Assembly: GCA_026315105.1 (NCBI GenBank)
Contig: CM048750.1
Span: 169,846,549-169,910,548, forward strand
DNA length: 64,000 bases
From: Locusta migratoria
Lineage: Eukaryota; Arthropoda; Insecta; Orthoptera; Acrididae
Direction of reading: 5' to 3'
Of the stretch, positions 10,845 to 21,329 are shown in pieces. Both the position numbers and the translations under genes were made by a program. Positions within the stretch are counted from its first letter, which is position 1. Each line of letters starts with the position of its first letter. The notes beneath the pieces were generated by a model, which was given only the letters and a program-made list of their open reading frames with translations, did no database searches and was not told the DNA's origin.

Positions 10845-11723
10845 CGAAAAGACACTCATTCACTCACTTACTGACTAAACACGAAATCTCGAAAACTACT
10901 TCACCTATGAAGCTGAAATTTGGCAGGAATGTAGTTTATGTGTAGAAGATGTCAGCTAAGAAAAGATTTGCGATGGGGCCGATAAGTCATGAGATATGAC
11001 GTCATAAGCAATGAAAACTTCACCATCTTGCGGCACGAGATAGTGTGACTTTATCAGTCTACTATTTGAAAAGAAGAGCACTCAGCGACTTGCAACAAAC
11101 TTTAAACATCATTTCAAACTCTTAGGAAACTTTTTCTTGCTGACAACCCCAGCAAAGGATGAAAGGAAAAAAGTTTGTCAATTACTACCTCTTCGGCGTT
11201 CATGCAGTAAAATTACGGCATTTGGCAGACGTTACAATTTATTACTCGTACACTATTAGAAATCTTACAGACACTATACACATTTACCAGTGAACGTACG
11301 TTCGAAATTTTATCATAGTACGAACACAGTTCATGATATATGGAATGATAAACAATTACGTTCATGAAAAACCGCCTCATCACGCATGACGTTTCGATTT
11401 ATTACGTCTTTCCTACTAACACTATTCGCGAAGTATTTTGCAGACATCTTACATTTACACCACTGGATATACCTTCGAAATAATATCGTATTACGACATA
11501 TATTTCAGGTGCTATGACGTCAAATACAATGAAAATTCGCTCTAATAAGCACGAGATTGTAATTCATTGCGTCTTTGTTACCAATTCCTTTTACAACACA
11601 TTTATTTATTCCAGGTAAATTGCTTCAATATGAAAACTGTTTGTGTTCAAGTGATATGAGAGGTACTAATTCAAAGCTTGAATAAATAAATAAATACCCG
11701 GACAACGCCAGGTTTTCAGCTAG
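10773..11723 (+). mobile_element. Helitron-like non-autonomous element, complete
   Basis: Starts TC followed by a (TA)n run of about 66 bp and GACACTCATTCACTCACT, then a segment reading ACGAAATCTCGAAAACTACT. Ends with an imperfect hairpin (CCCGG-ACAACG-CCAGG) and CTAG at 11720-11723 followed by T. These are the 5'-TC and 3'-hairpin-CTAG hallmarks of Helitron/Helentron elements. It contains tandemly related blocks mentioning GATATGACGTCA-type sequence but no rep/helicase frame. Length is about 950 bp. Confidence 0.75.
10775..10840. repeat. (TA)n microsatellite, about 33 units
   Basis: An uninterrupted alternating TA tract at the 5' end of the Helitron-like element. The terminal position suggests expansion of the element's native TATATA start. 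The apparent peptide of repeated IY is not a protein. Confidence 0.95.
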
Positions 11724-12201
11724 TTTGTATATATTCATGATTGATAAAAGACTACAGCAGTAGGAAAAACGGTCTTAACTGAGCAACACTTGGACTATAG
11801 CAATAACGTATCGCTCATAAGCCTGGGACACAGTGACCTTGACTTTCTATGGCGAGAAAACGGGCCAGCAGAAGTCGGCCTGCAAGACTGGGCCGTGCCA
11901 CGGCGGCTGCCTTTCATCTCGTCACGAAGCAGTTCACGCAGCGTCAGCGTATACCACCGAGAAGCGACTCTCTGCGGCTAACCCACTGGGAGGGGGGGGG
12001 GGCTCTGTTGTCGCTTTGTTCCGCTGTGATGCCGCCGCTGCAAAACCCGCCGTCGAGCACTTAAGTCACGGGTTTTCATGAGGATGATTCCTAACAGGGC
12101 TCCCTCTAGAGAGGGAATAGCACTGATTTAAGTATTCACATTTAATTCTTAGTTTGAAAAGTATATCCGTCAGGTTACTTTCCACGGTTTGCGCTCCACG
12201 A
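11724..12201. other. Unassigned interval with GC-rich core
   Basis: 11,830-12,075 is clearly GC-richer than its surroundings and contains a G10-G12 run near 11,992. Three overlapping open frames of 63-82 codons come from this composition. I recognise no domain. It could be part of an unannotated repeat. Confidence 0.3.
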
Positions 12202-12540
12202 CTGTGATATGTTTCCAATACTCTGAGAATTTTCAGTTATCAGTCGATCTTTGTTAAAGTTCTTTATTAGCAAATCATGATTTCGGCCAGTAACTGGCCA
12301 TTATCAATGCACGTGTTTAACTGAAGATGTTATTAATATGGAAAAGTCACACCACTCCAAGTATGACAACTGGACATATGAAAAATGGTGTGGTGTGAGT
12401 TTTCCATATTAATAACATCTTCAGTTAAACACGTGCATTGATAATGGCCAGTTACTGACCGAAATCATAATTTGCTAATAAAGAATTTTAAAATGATCAA
12501 CTGATAGCTGAAAATTCTCAGAGTATTGGAAATATATCAG
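12202..12540. repeat. 339-bp near-perfect palindrome with hammerhead-like hairpins in both arms
   Basis: Both arms read TTTCCAATACTCTGAGAATT inward and meet near 12,375. Shared inner sequence includes CATTGATAATGGCCAGTTAC and ACATCTTCAGTTAAACACG. Each arm holds a TTGATAA-T-stem-GAAAT hairpin. The layout resembles two inverted copies of a short terminal repeat, as Penelope-like elements can leave, but no coding sequence remains, so the assignment is inference. Confidence 0.75.
12279..12307 (-). ncRNA. Hammerhead-like hairpin in palindrome (left arm)
   Basis: On the minus strand: TTGATAA, T, stem GGCCAG, loop TTA, stem CTGGCC (six perfect pairs), then GAAAT. The right-arm copy (12438-12465, plus) has one mismatch in the same stem. 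The core deviates from CUGANGA at two positions, so catalytic activity is doubtful. Confidence 0.3.
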
Positions 12541-13748
12541 TGTTGGACAAATAGACAAATTAATGACCCTGCTTGTGTCAACACAGGACATGGCACGAAC
12601 CCTCAAGTCCAACGCAATTTGCGAAAGCGCAGTTTAAATTGCCAAAATATAAAACATTGCATAAGGTAATCAGAGACATGATAGAACACCAGAACAGGGT
12701 CTGAGGTGATAGTCAACTGAAATGGCACAACTGAAATGCAGGAATCACACCAAGTGACTGTAATAACAATTATAAAAACGTTACCACAAAGCTGCTCAAA
12801 ACTAAATTACTAACCAGGTCTGCTGCACCCGAACCACCACAGTCTACGCCAAACGAGCGAGGCTGAGACGAATTGCCACGTGGTCAGGTATAAACAGCGA
12901 CACTACACGCACTGACGTGCACAGTGCACAGTAAACTGCAATTGTTAAAAGTAAAAACAAAAATATTGACATCTTAGCACGAAGGGCTGATACCAGTGGC
13001 CACAACTCTCAATAAATGCTCCTGAACACCAATACTGTAGTGTGGGCCGTGAGGAGCAAGTATATGGATATGGGTCTGTAACTAAAGGAAGTGATTAGTC
13101 CACAAAGGATTTATTGACAGAAGAAATCAATGCTTAACTTTAAGGTACTTGTGTTGGTACAAACTTCTTGTTCCGCTACACAATAGGAAAAGGTTCGAAG
13201 TAGACTGCTGGCTCTCCTCAGGATGAACTTCCTGGAACTGTAGAACTCATAGATCTTTCTGTCTAGAACTCCTGTACAGTCCGTCCTTGCAGTTTTTCCC
13301 CCTTCATTGTTTTTTAAAAAACCTAGAAGGGGCAGGCTGGCAGCAGCGAACATATTGCTCTTCAACCGAGAGCATACAGACATGGGAACAGAAGATTTAA
13401 AATAATAAAAACAGGTGACAATATATGAAGAATTGAAAAAATAGACAAGGTGAGATAAATAGGTGGAATGACAATGACTGTGAAAGGATGATAAAATGTA
13501 CCTATTTGGAACTTAGAAAACCACGGTGGATAAAACGTTCATGTAGAAGAAACGGAGCGATGACGACGAGACGAAGAGACATATTCAAAACACATGGAAA
13601 CACTATGTTCTGCCTGTGCGGCGGTTGCTGATGTTTTAAAGACACACGTACACTCGAATCACTAAGTCACTGCACACTTAAAACCACTGACAAAGAGTTA
13701 AAATCATTGAGCACGCCCCGCAGTGGGAGGGGAGGGGAAGTAAAAAAA
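12541..13748. other. Unassigned interval
   Basis: AT-rich to neutral sequence. A 90-codon open frame on the minus strand (13111-13383) shows no recognised motif. No RNA gene or clear mobile element was found. Confidence 0.3.
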
Positions 13749-13943
13749 AATGTTCAAATGTTTGTATAGCTTATGGGCCTTAACTACGGGGTCATCAGTC
13801 CCTAGGCTTACAAACTACTTATGAACTAGCTAATCCTAAGGACGGCACAAATATCTATGCCCGAGGGGTGTTTCGAACCCCCGACCGTAGTGACCGTGCA
13901 TACCGTGACTGGAGCGCCTCAGTCCCCTCGGCCACCGCGGCCG
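13749..13943 (-). repeat. SINE-A, full length
   Basis: Minus-strand copy with intact head (GGCCGGCCGCGGTGGCCGAG side at 13,943) and a slightly altered B box (GGTTCGAAACACC on that strand). The flanks share AGGGGAAG (about 13733-13740 and 13947-13954), a probable TSD within purine-rich DNA. Confidence 0.88.
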
Positions 13944-13999
13944 GCGAAGGGGAAGGAAAGTGAGGTGCGTAGAAAAGGAGGGGAGGGGGCGGAGTAGGG

Positions 14000-14470
14000 A
14001 TGGAATGGAATGGGATGGGAGGACTCCAAGGGCGTGGGGGGGGGGAGGGAATCCAAGCGGAGGAAGGGAAAAGGATGGGTGGAGGGGGACATGGCACTAA
14101 TCTACAAGGAAGTCTAAGGCTGATAGGAGGGGTATATGTCAGGACGGAGGGCGTCATCCGGGAGACGAAGCTGATGGAAGTTACCCTCGGATGGGATGTG
14201 GAGAGTATTGAGGTGAAGAGAGAGAGGAACATGCTGGTAAAGGCGTGGCAGAGGCCTGGAATTCAGGAGGATAGAAGAGACCAGTGGGTGACGAGATTCT
14301 ATTTTTCGGGAGGTGTATAGGATGCGGAAATGTGCAAGGAATTTTAGAAGGTGCGGGAAAGGGATAAGATAATAGAGGATCCGCATGGGGGAAGGGAGAC
14401 GGATACAGTAAGCGAGGCGGAGGGCGTGGCGTTCTAGGATATGGAGGGATTTATAGTAGGAGGGTCGTTG
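14000..14470 (-). pseudogene. Non-LTR reverse transcriptase, C-terminal fragment
   Basis: The minus-strand frame contains SYYKSLHILERHALRLAYCI, RLPSPMRILYYLIPFPHLLK and ESRHPLVSSILLNSRPLPRL. This is the type of sequence found downstream of the RT palm in some insect LINEs (I-R-L-K-ALR-AY position). The frame ends in low-complexity proline-rich sequence. A related C terminus lies at 32,484-32,880 on the same strand (shared pattern HLN-L-L-DIYSPY). I cannot name the clade. Confidence 0.5.
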
Positions 14471-14482
14471 CTGTGGTGCGCC

Positions 14483-14655
14483 GGCATATCTTGGCAAGGC
14501 TCCCTTCTTCCTATTGGCTGAAGCGCGAAGCAGGCAAAGAGGTACCGAGACTGCGGGTGCCCCCAGCAGCCGAAGTACTGTGAAGCGACTTCTCGATCTT
14601 CTTGAAGTTGCCCAGCAACTTGTGCAGACCGCCGACGTTGTGGCGAACAGCGACC
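14483..14655 (-). repeat. Unclassified repeat shared with 19,293-19,445
   Basis: On the minus strand it reads GGGGGCACCCGCAGTCTCGG, then CCAATAGGAAGAAGGG, matching the plus-strand copy near 19,370-19,430 (GGGGGTGCCCGCAGTCTCGG, CCAATAGGAAGAAGGG). The upstream parts also correspond (CACTATTCGCCATAACG versus CGCTGTTCGCCACAACG). Function unknown; the CCAAT box could be coincidence. Confidence 0.6.
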
Positions 14656-14899
14656 CCACAACAAATAGAATGAAGGAATAGAAGTTAAAGCAGCAACAGT
14701 GTCTCGTGACCTTTTGATCAATTGAACAATATCAACAAAAACTTATATCGACATTACACAATCACAAAACTTTAAACCAAATTTATTGCCCTTTAGGGAT
14801 TATTTACCGACATAAAACTCAGTGTAATATCAACAAGTGAAGAAAACTGGAACCATCCCAAGGAGATGCACTCGTGTTTTCTACAGGCAACTGAGTTGG

Positions 14900-15530
14900 A
14901 AAGGCATCAAATTTTGGTCTTCCGAGTGGTGAAATGTTCCTTTCAGATAATTGCCGCACCAATTGGACGTGCTACAACAGTTACGCATTGATGCTCGTTG
15001 AAATGGCCAAGCGAACATTGTCACACGAGTAGACGAGGTTCAGTATGTCCACGCAGTGTAGACGTATGCCAAGATCGTCGTATTGGAGTGGCAACAGTAG
15101 CAGATCCTACAGATACCACAGTACGGACAAGAGGGTTTGTGAGCCCGAAGTGTGAACACGATCTGTTTTCAACACGAAATGTTGCCAACACGAACTTTTG
15201 GCACATCTATACTCCGTCTTCCTTTTACTCCACAGCATAGACATGCACGCTCAACTGGTTGCGTAAGTGGATTACTTGGCGTTGAAACAACTTCTGTCTG
15301 AGCCTCAGTGATAAGTATTACACCTGTTGAGCACTGTCTCGTAGAGTGCATTCGTCAAAGCTACACTTTCCCCACCCCAGGCCTTGTAGTCTGGGCTGTG
15401 AAGGACTTCAAGTCTCGTTTGTGGAGAGAATGCTTACCAGTGCTCAGTATTTGCACAATGTCGTAAGAGCCATTCTTTTGACATTCTTGCAACAGGAAAG
15501 TGACATGTTGTACTAACAGGATAACACAAC
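14900..15530 (+). pseudogene. Tc1-like transposase remnant
   Basis: Plus-strand frames, joined by frameshifts, give PQHRHARSTGCVSGLLGVET, then VEHCLVECIRQSYTFPTPGL followed by VVWAVKDFKSRF, and VVRAILLTFLQQESDM. These match the linker (LTPQHRRARL-W), the central block (R-ECI-RYTGPTPG-MVWG) and the segment before the second catalytic Asp (ILRPVVLPFLQQ-DNARPH) of Tc1-family transposases. The catalytic Asp residues themselves are lost. No TIRs were found. Confidence 0.6.
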
Positions 15531-15639
15531 AGGCTAACAAAAACAGTGATGACACTCCCACTAATTGTTGTTACACTGTGACAGCAGCTCTCCAAGCGGT
15601 CGGCAAGATACACCTCTGAATACAATATTGGCGAGTGTG

Positions 15640-16231
15640 AATAGTATTGTTTATGTTGATTTTAACATACTTTTTTCATTAGTGCCATAAAAATAACTAA
15701 TAACTTAATAATAGTTTCACACTTGACTTTATTAGGATTACCAAGAACCCTGACAGGGTATAAAACGGTACAATACAGGACAGTTTATTTACAGAAGATC
15801 TGCTCTTTTGCAGAAAGACGTCACTTTTCTACTCGGGTACGTTCAGATTTCTTCACTACAATCCCATTAAAACCGGTGAGTGTGGAACGTAGGAAATGTA
15901 TATAAAACTATTTAATGTACCAAATCAGCAACCACAGCAGTAGCTGAAGAAAAAGTCATAGATGTGGCAATAAAACGGCAAAAGCAATAACTCAATTAAC
16001 CAACAAAGAAGAAAACAATTGCACAATTGTTACTACACAAACATCAAGAATTCAAAACATAGGCTTTTCAAGTTAAAATAAGTAAAATCAAAAGCATATG
16101 CGCGTATAAGAAAGACGAGCGAAGTGTAGAAACATGCGAATCATTAGACTCCATATAAAATTGATAAGCGTAAAAAAATTGCCTGTGATAGAACAGACCA
16201 TAACAAAAAATTTATGTTAGTCTTATGTATA
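15640..16231. other. Unassigned AT-rich interval
   Basis: No recognised gene or repeat. Confidence 0.3.
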
Positions 16232-16798
16232 CATGGTGATTCATGAATGAGGGAAAATATTTCGTGTAAATTGTCACACATTGAGCTACAAACATAAATT
16301 CGTTTTCCGCACGTTCCTATGACAATAAATGACAATGCTATTGAATGATAAAAATCTGGAAATATGAAGTGGACTTTTGGGTGTTACTAGGCACCGACAT
16401 TGGCCAAGGGGACAGATTGGCAACAGGGCAACAGGACACAAGTTCCTTTCCCTACGCCAATTAGCCACGATACATAATACCGGCGAAAACGGTACGAGAT
16501 GAGCTGTCATTGGTCGCAGTGTCATGCAGACCGTTGCTTGATGGCGCCATGCCTCGCCTTCTCGTGAGCGGCTAGACTACCTACAACACTCGCATGTTGT
16601 TCCGTGTTGCCGATCTGTCTCCTTGGCCAATGTTGGAGCACAGTAACACCAAAAAGTCCACTTCATATTTTCAGATTATTAACATTCAACTGCACTGTCA
16701 TTTATTGATATAGGAACATGCGGAATACGAATTGATGTTTGTTGCTTAGTGTGTGACGATTTGCACGAAATATTTTTCCTCATTTATGACTCACCCTG
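16232..16798. mobile_element. TA-flanked foldback MITE, 567 bp
   Basis: Ends CATGGTGATTCATGAATGAG (left) and the inverse of CAGGGTGAGTCATAAATGAG (right), each next to TA. Arms of about 190 bp pair (16232-16423 with 16605-16798), including TATGAAGTGGACTTTT and ACATTGGCCAAGG-GACAGAT. No transposase. It shares the CAGGGTGA terminus and TA target preference with 8502-9095, but the interiors differ. Confidence 0.75.
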
Positions 16799-16800
16799 TA

Positions 16801-17374
16801 CATTCTACTTACTTTCAGCAGAAGAAGCTGCAAATAAACACACATTCGTAAGTTTTTGTTGATGACGAAATTGTTCTTTATACCACTAAATCAGTGAAAT
16901 TCGACTGTTTTTACGTTAATTAACGGGTTATGTACGTCTCTTACTGTTTTATTAATAATTGTAACGCAAAAATTGTAGTAATTGTTTCGTTAATTTCCTA
17001 CAAAAATAATTATAAACAAACATCACTCCCTCGACGGCTTGCCCACCGCTATGAGTGGGCAACTGTCAGTTGGTAACAACTTTCACAGCAGTGATTGTCG
17101 TGACTGTATATGTTAGACTGTGATAATACTCGCTCACACACTGCACGTGAAACTCAACATGCTGCGGAAGACGTGCAACAACTTTCGTGTCCAGTCGAGC
17201 ACCTGTGGAAATGATGGGACGACAACTGACACTTGCGACTCGTCAGTGCACAACTCCTGCGAATAACTGATTATTGATATGATACTTGGGCTTCCTGACA
17301 TGTTCGAAAGAATAAAAGGTTTAGTTAACATTACCGGCCGTACATTCATGAAATTTAAATATTAAAACATATCG
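16801..17374. other. Unassigned interval
   Basis: AT-rich sequence with a small open frame on the minus strand (17134-17349) lacking recognised motifs. Confidence 0.3.
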
Positions 17375-17576
17375 ATCTTTGCAGGTTATTACATTTAATG
17401 GCGAAGTTGAAAATTTGTGCTGGATACGGATTCCATCCCAAATTTCCCGCTTCAGGTCATCGGCCTATCCACTATCATTGTAGTGTGGTAGAAGTTGAGA
17501 ATTTGGGCGTGCCTGGATAGCCTAATGGTTAAGGCGACCACTGGCGGGAAGCGGGAATTCCGGGCTCGAATCACTA
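17375..17576. repeat. tRNA-like SINE fragment(s)
   Basis: The 3' part reads GCCTGGATAGCCTAATGGTT then GGGCTCGAATCAC, matching tRNA-type A and B boxes on the plus strand. The first half contains reverse-orientation tRNA-like sequence around TTCCCGCTTCAGGTCATCGG. No TSD seen. Confidence 0.45.
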
Positions 17577-17660
17577 TATCTACATCTACATCCATACTCC
17601 ACTAGCCACCTGACAGTGTGTGGCGGAGGGTACCTTGAGTACCACTATCAGTTATCCTTC
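17577..17660 (-). repeat. CR1 3'-end fragment
   Basis: On the minus strand it carries the end shared by CR1 copies here: GTGTGGCGGAGGGTACC-like sequence and a terminal (GATGTA)n-type tail. Only the 3' untranslated end is present. Confidence 0.6.
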
Positions 17661-17861
17661 CTATCCAGCACAAATTTTCATCAACGCCCTTGAAATTATT
17701 TCAATGACCTGCAACGCTCGGTTTCAATGTTTCGAATTCTTGCAGATCTGCATAACAGATCCAGCGGACATGGAACAATATATCCCGAGACATTTGCCAT
17801 CTCTATGGTCTAATAGATACCAAAATCGGCGCCTGCAGTTTCGCCGACGGAAGCATACTTA

Positions 17862-19053
17862 AGCTCTTTCTACACGGGAAGTGAGAGCTTACGAGATTAC
17901 GCATGATGCACCGGTCACGCCGTCCGCGTACAGTGTAGACGCGTACACTTGCACAAGATGCACGCATACGATCGCTAGTAGACGGAATAGGATGGATCCT
18001 ATTCTCACGCGTATGGAAGTGCTTCGCGCTTGCGCAGGCGACCGAATGGGAAACCCAGCTGACAAACGAAGCCAAGTCGATAATTTGTTTGAGAATGTGT
18101 ACTTGTCTTCTGCTCAGAGGAACGTAGTTCTTCAACTCAGTCATAAGTATTTTAGGAGGTGATACTATAGAGGAATTGCATTAAAAATGTAATATAACCT
18201 GTGTACAATTTTTATTGCATACAGAGATATAGCTGTCAATATGAAATCCAAACAAACGTAGAGCAAATGTAAATGAAGAAATTTTCACTGATTTATCCGT
18301 CGGTTCTTGGTAGTACAACATCACACTTACTTGAAAGTAGAATTTTGTGTATGTTCTACACGTTCATTTCCATGTAGTTACCTGGTTTTCTGCTTACAAG
18401 GACATATTCATACTTTAAACTACATCGAGAACCGGTTATTTAAATAAAAGTCAATATGGAGATCTACCAAGAATCAGTCAAAATATCCAAATCAGTTTGT
18501 TGTACGTACCAAGAGTTGTATATCTGTACCCAATAAAAATTGGACACACGTTATATGAAATTTTAAGTGCATATTTGCTATTTTTCCTGAAACATGCTGT
18601 AGTTAACAGATGAAATATTTGTTTTTGGTGAGCATTATTTGAAGCTTAATCAAGTGAAAGGTCTATATATAGACACCTGAGATTATTCATCATATACATT
18701 GGCGCCTCAAACCGCAGGGGTTGGAATCATGTAATCGCATTTTATAATGAGGACGTTAACACATGTGAGCGACGTACTTACGCATGAAAACAATTAAATA
18801 CAGTTTCACAGTGGCAGTCTAAAACACAAATATTGTAATCATCACAATATATCACACAGTTTCGAAAAGTGATGTTAACGCGGCGATTCATTTGCTGTAA
18901 GTCGACAACAAACGAAGCAGACGTGTGAAAAAGACGACTCAACAAATGAGTACCATTTGAACGCTTCTTTGTAGTTCGACGGTCCATCGCAACGGGCGCT
19001 GCAGCTGACGACGACTTCCTTGCGCGTGTTGCACGTCTCGTATAGAAAGGGCT
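17862..19053. mobile_element. TTA-flanked TIR element, 1.19 kb
   Basis: The left end AGCTCTTTCTACACG and the right end (inverse of AGCCCTTTCTATACG) form 15-bp TIRs with two mismatches, and each is bordered by TTA (17859-17861 and 19054-19056). A 3-bp TWA duplication is typical of PIF/Harbinger elements. Internal open frames of 93 codons (17881-18162, plus) and 69 codons (18778-18987, minus) have no recognised transposase motif. It is probably non-autonomous. Confidence 0.55.
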
Positions 19054-19056
19054 TTA

Positions 19057-20204
19057 CATTGCTTGAGTAAGGTTCCTCAGTACCGCTTGAACTATTGATA
19101 TGTAAATGTAATCATTTCATGTGCCCCATACGCAATGTTTCAACAATATATCTCGATTGAATTGGAAAACACTAAGAGTATGTACTAATCTGCATCTTCA
19201 GCAATGTAGGCTGCTAAAACAGTTAGGGGATGAGACGGGATATCATACACAATACACATATGGTAACATATTTTATTCAGATATTGGTTACTGTTGTAGC
19301 GTCACTATTCGCCATAACGCCAGCGGTCTATGCAAGTCGCCGCGCCACTTCATGGTGCTTTGACCTCCGGGGGTGCCCGCAGTCTCGGTACCCCTTTGCT
19401 TGCCTCGCTCGCCGGCCAATAGGAAGAAGGGGGCTCCCCTACATATGCTGCCGCATCACAGCATAACACAAACAGTTCCAAGAGTTCCATACAGTTCGCT
19501 AGTTTCGATCCCTAAGTTCAAGAGAGGAGAGCCAGCAGTCTACTTAGCAGAAGCCGGAAATGTATTGCAGAACTGAATGATATGAGGAATATTGTACAAA
19601 CAAAAGCAAATCACTGTTAAGTAGTTATTTAATGTTCATCAATCAAGTTCGTGTGGACTATAGTCGAGCCGATCGGCTTTGAGCGCCGGCTGCGGCAACA
19701 GACCATTGGAGTAAGGCAAACGCGAACGTTGCTCTGCGCATGTTCGCGTCCAGCTGTACTGTGCACTTTTGCCAGTTCTGACAGACACCAGCGATCGTTA
19801 TCTATACTGCCCGAAAGCGAACTATTTGGTGACGTAGTTGCATTCCGTTTCTCCGAGTGGGGCGGTCTCCCAGCCCAGTTGGTGGAACAAGGGATCATCG
19901 TGTTTCGGCCCGACTTTAATCAATTCTTTTAGTTACAGACCTATGTCCACATCCTTGTTAGTCCACGGCCCACCTCCTGATCATGCCACATCCAGAAGTC
20001 ACAAAAGTCACAATCGTAATTTGTGTCTGATACATTTCGTTATTTTGCTGCCTCAAATCTTTAAGTTTACATGGCGTTTACTTAGTGCGAGGTACCATGA
20101 GACTACCATACTGGAAAAGCTATTATCGTTGCCCTCGGACGGCCAGTACAGGTGCATACCCGCGTGGTATGGATAGTATGAAGTTATCAATCAGCTATTG
20201 AGGG
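19057..20204. other. Unassigned interval containing one shared repeat
   Basis: Apart from 19,293-19,445 nothing is recognised. A GC-richer stretch at 19,650-19,900 gives overlapping open frames on both strands without known domains. Confidence 0.3.
19293..19445 (+). repeat. Unclassified repeat shared with 14,483-14,655
   Basis: Same landmarks as the other copy: GTGCCCGCAGTCTCGGTACC, GCTTGCCTCGC and CCAATAGGAAGAAGGG. Presence in two unrelated contexts shows it is dispersed. Confidence 0.6.
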
Positions 20205-20214
20205 ATATTTGTCC

Positions 20215-20415
20215 GCCGGCCGCGGTGGCCGAGGGGATTTAGGCGCTCCAGTCACGGTCTGCACGGCCACTACTGTCGGGGGTTCGATATCCCCCCTCGG
20301 GCATGGATATTTGTGCCGTCCTTAGGATTAGCTAGTTAATAAGTAGTTTGTAAGTTTAGGGACTGATGACCCCGTAGTTAAGTCCTATAGACTTTACAAA
20401 CATTTGAACATTTTT
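20215..20415 (+). repeat. SINE-A, full length
   Basis: Intact head GCCGGCCGCGGTGGCCGAGG, B box with a 2-bp change (GGTTCGATATCCC), complete body and tail. A perfect 10-bp TSD ATATTTGTCC lies at 20205-20214 and 20419-20428. It sits at the C-terminal edge of the Tc1-like pseudogene. Confidence 0.92.
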
Positions 20416-20418
20416 TAA

Positions 20419-21305
20419 ATATTTGTCCAGTCTTCCAGGAGAGCAAGATTCAGCTCTGCAACCGTCGTGGGAGGTGCTGGTTTGGCAGCAAGGCGACTGT
20501 CAAGTGCATCCTCGATATGCTCAATAATGTTCACGTATGGTGAACAAACGACCGTTCCATACGTTAAATTCCCTCTGTTGCAAGCATTTTGTCCACCAGT
20601 GGTGCTCAGTGAATAATTATCGTCCACCAGAAAGAACTCGTTTACTATAGCACCAAGGTAGGGGCACAACTACAGGTCGAAGTATATCGTCTCTATACCT
20701 CTGAGCACTCAAAGCGCCTATACTGACTCGTGTCAACACCATTTGTCCACCACCATGATATAGTGTTGTTTCCCGCATATAAGCAGGATTTTTGCGAGTT
20801 CCTCTTTCTCTCCAGACGACGATCGTCCGGCTGAACCCAAAATCTTGACATTCGTGAACAGAATCCGGCACCATTAGTTAATACTCCAACCCGCCACGTT
20901 TACGCGGGCTAAACGGTGTATTGGTTTTAATGGAACACACACCATATGCCTCCGTGCGTTGAGTCCACGTTTCCCATGGCGTTATCGGACTGTCTGCATT
21001 GATATTGCGCGTCCTGTTGCTACCTGGAGGGTGTGTTGCAGCTGAGTTGCATTAAACCTCCTGTCACGACGGGCTGTTAACCGGAGATAACGGTCATGTC
21101 TTGCTGATGTTAACCGTGCACGACTTCGGCCTTTCCTTCTTATAACGGTTCCTGTTGTCTGTAATCTCGCCCAGGTCCTGTAAATTACACTTCGGGGCAC
21201 TCCAATAGCTGCAGGCATCTCCATCTGTGTCTGTTCCGTTTCCAACTTTCGTATGGCTTTCCATGCCATAGCTTCGAATAAGTCACGTTGTTGTTGCATT
21301 GCAAT
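20419..21305 (-). pseudogene. Tc1-like transposase (DD34E type), inactivated
   Basis: Three minus-strand frames follow one another. The N-terminal one (21299-20982) has a helix-turn-helix DNA-binding region with PAAIGVPRSVIYRTWARL. After a stop come RGLNARRHMVCVPLKPIHRL and WCRILFTNVK, where the first catalytic Asp (LFTDESRF in the family) is Asn. Next come WRERGTRKNP and YHGGGQMVLTRVSIGALSAQ followed by RYRDDILRPVV. The last frame has FFLVDDN (second Asp kept) and SPYVNIIEHIEDALDSRLAA, keeping the Glu but with Asp of SPDLN changed to Tyr. Stops, frameshifts and the catalytic change show it is dead. No TIRs were identified. Confidence 0.85.
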
Positions 21306-21329
21306 ACCTGATTACTACACTATCTCAAC

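Noticed and set aside
10763..10945. Protein with repeated Ile-Tyr
   Set aside because: It is a translation of the (TA)n tract at the start of a Helitron-like element.
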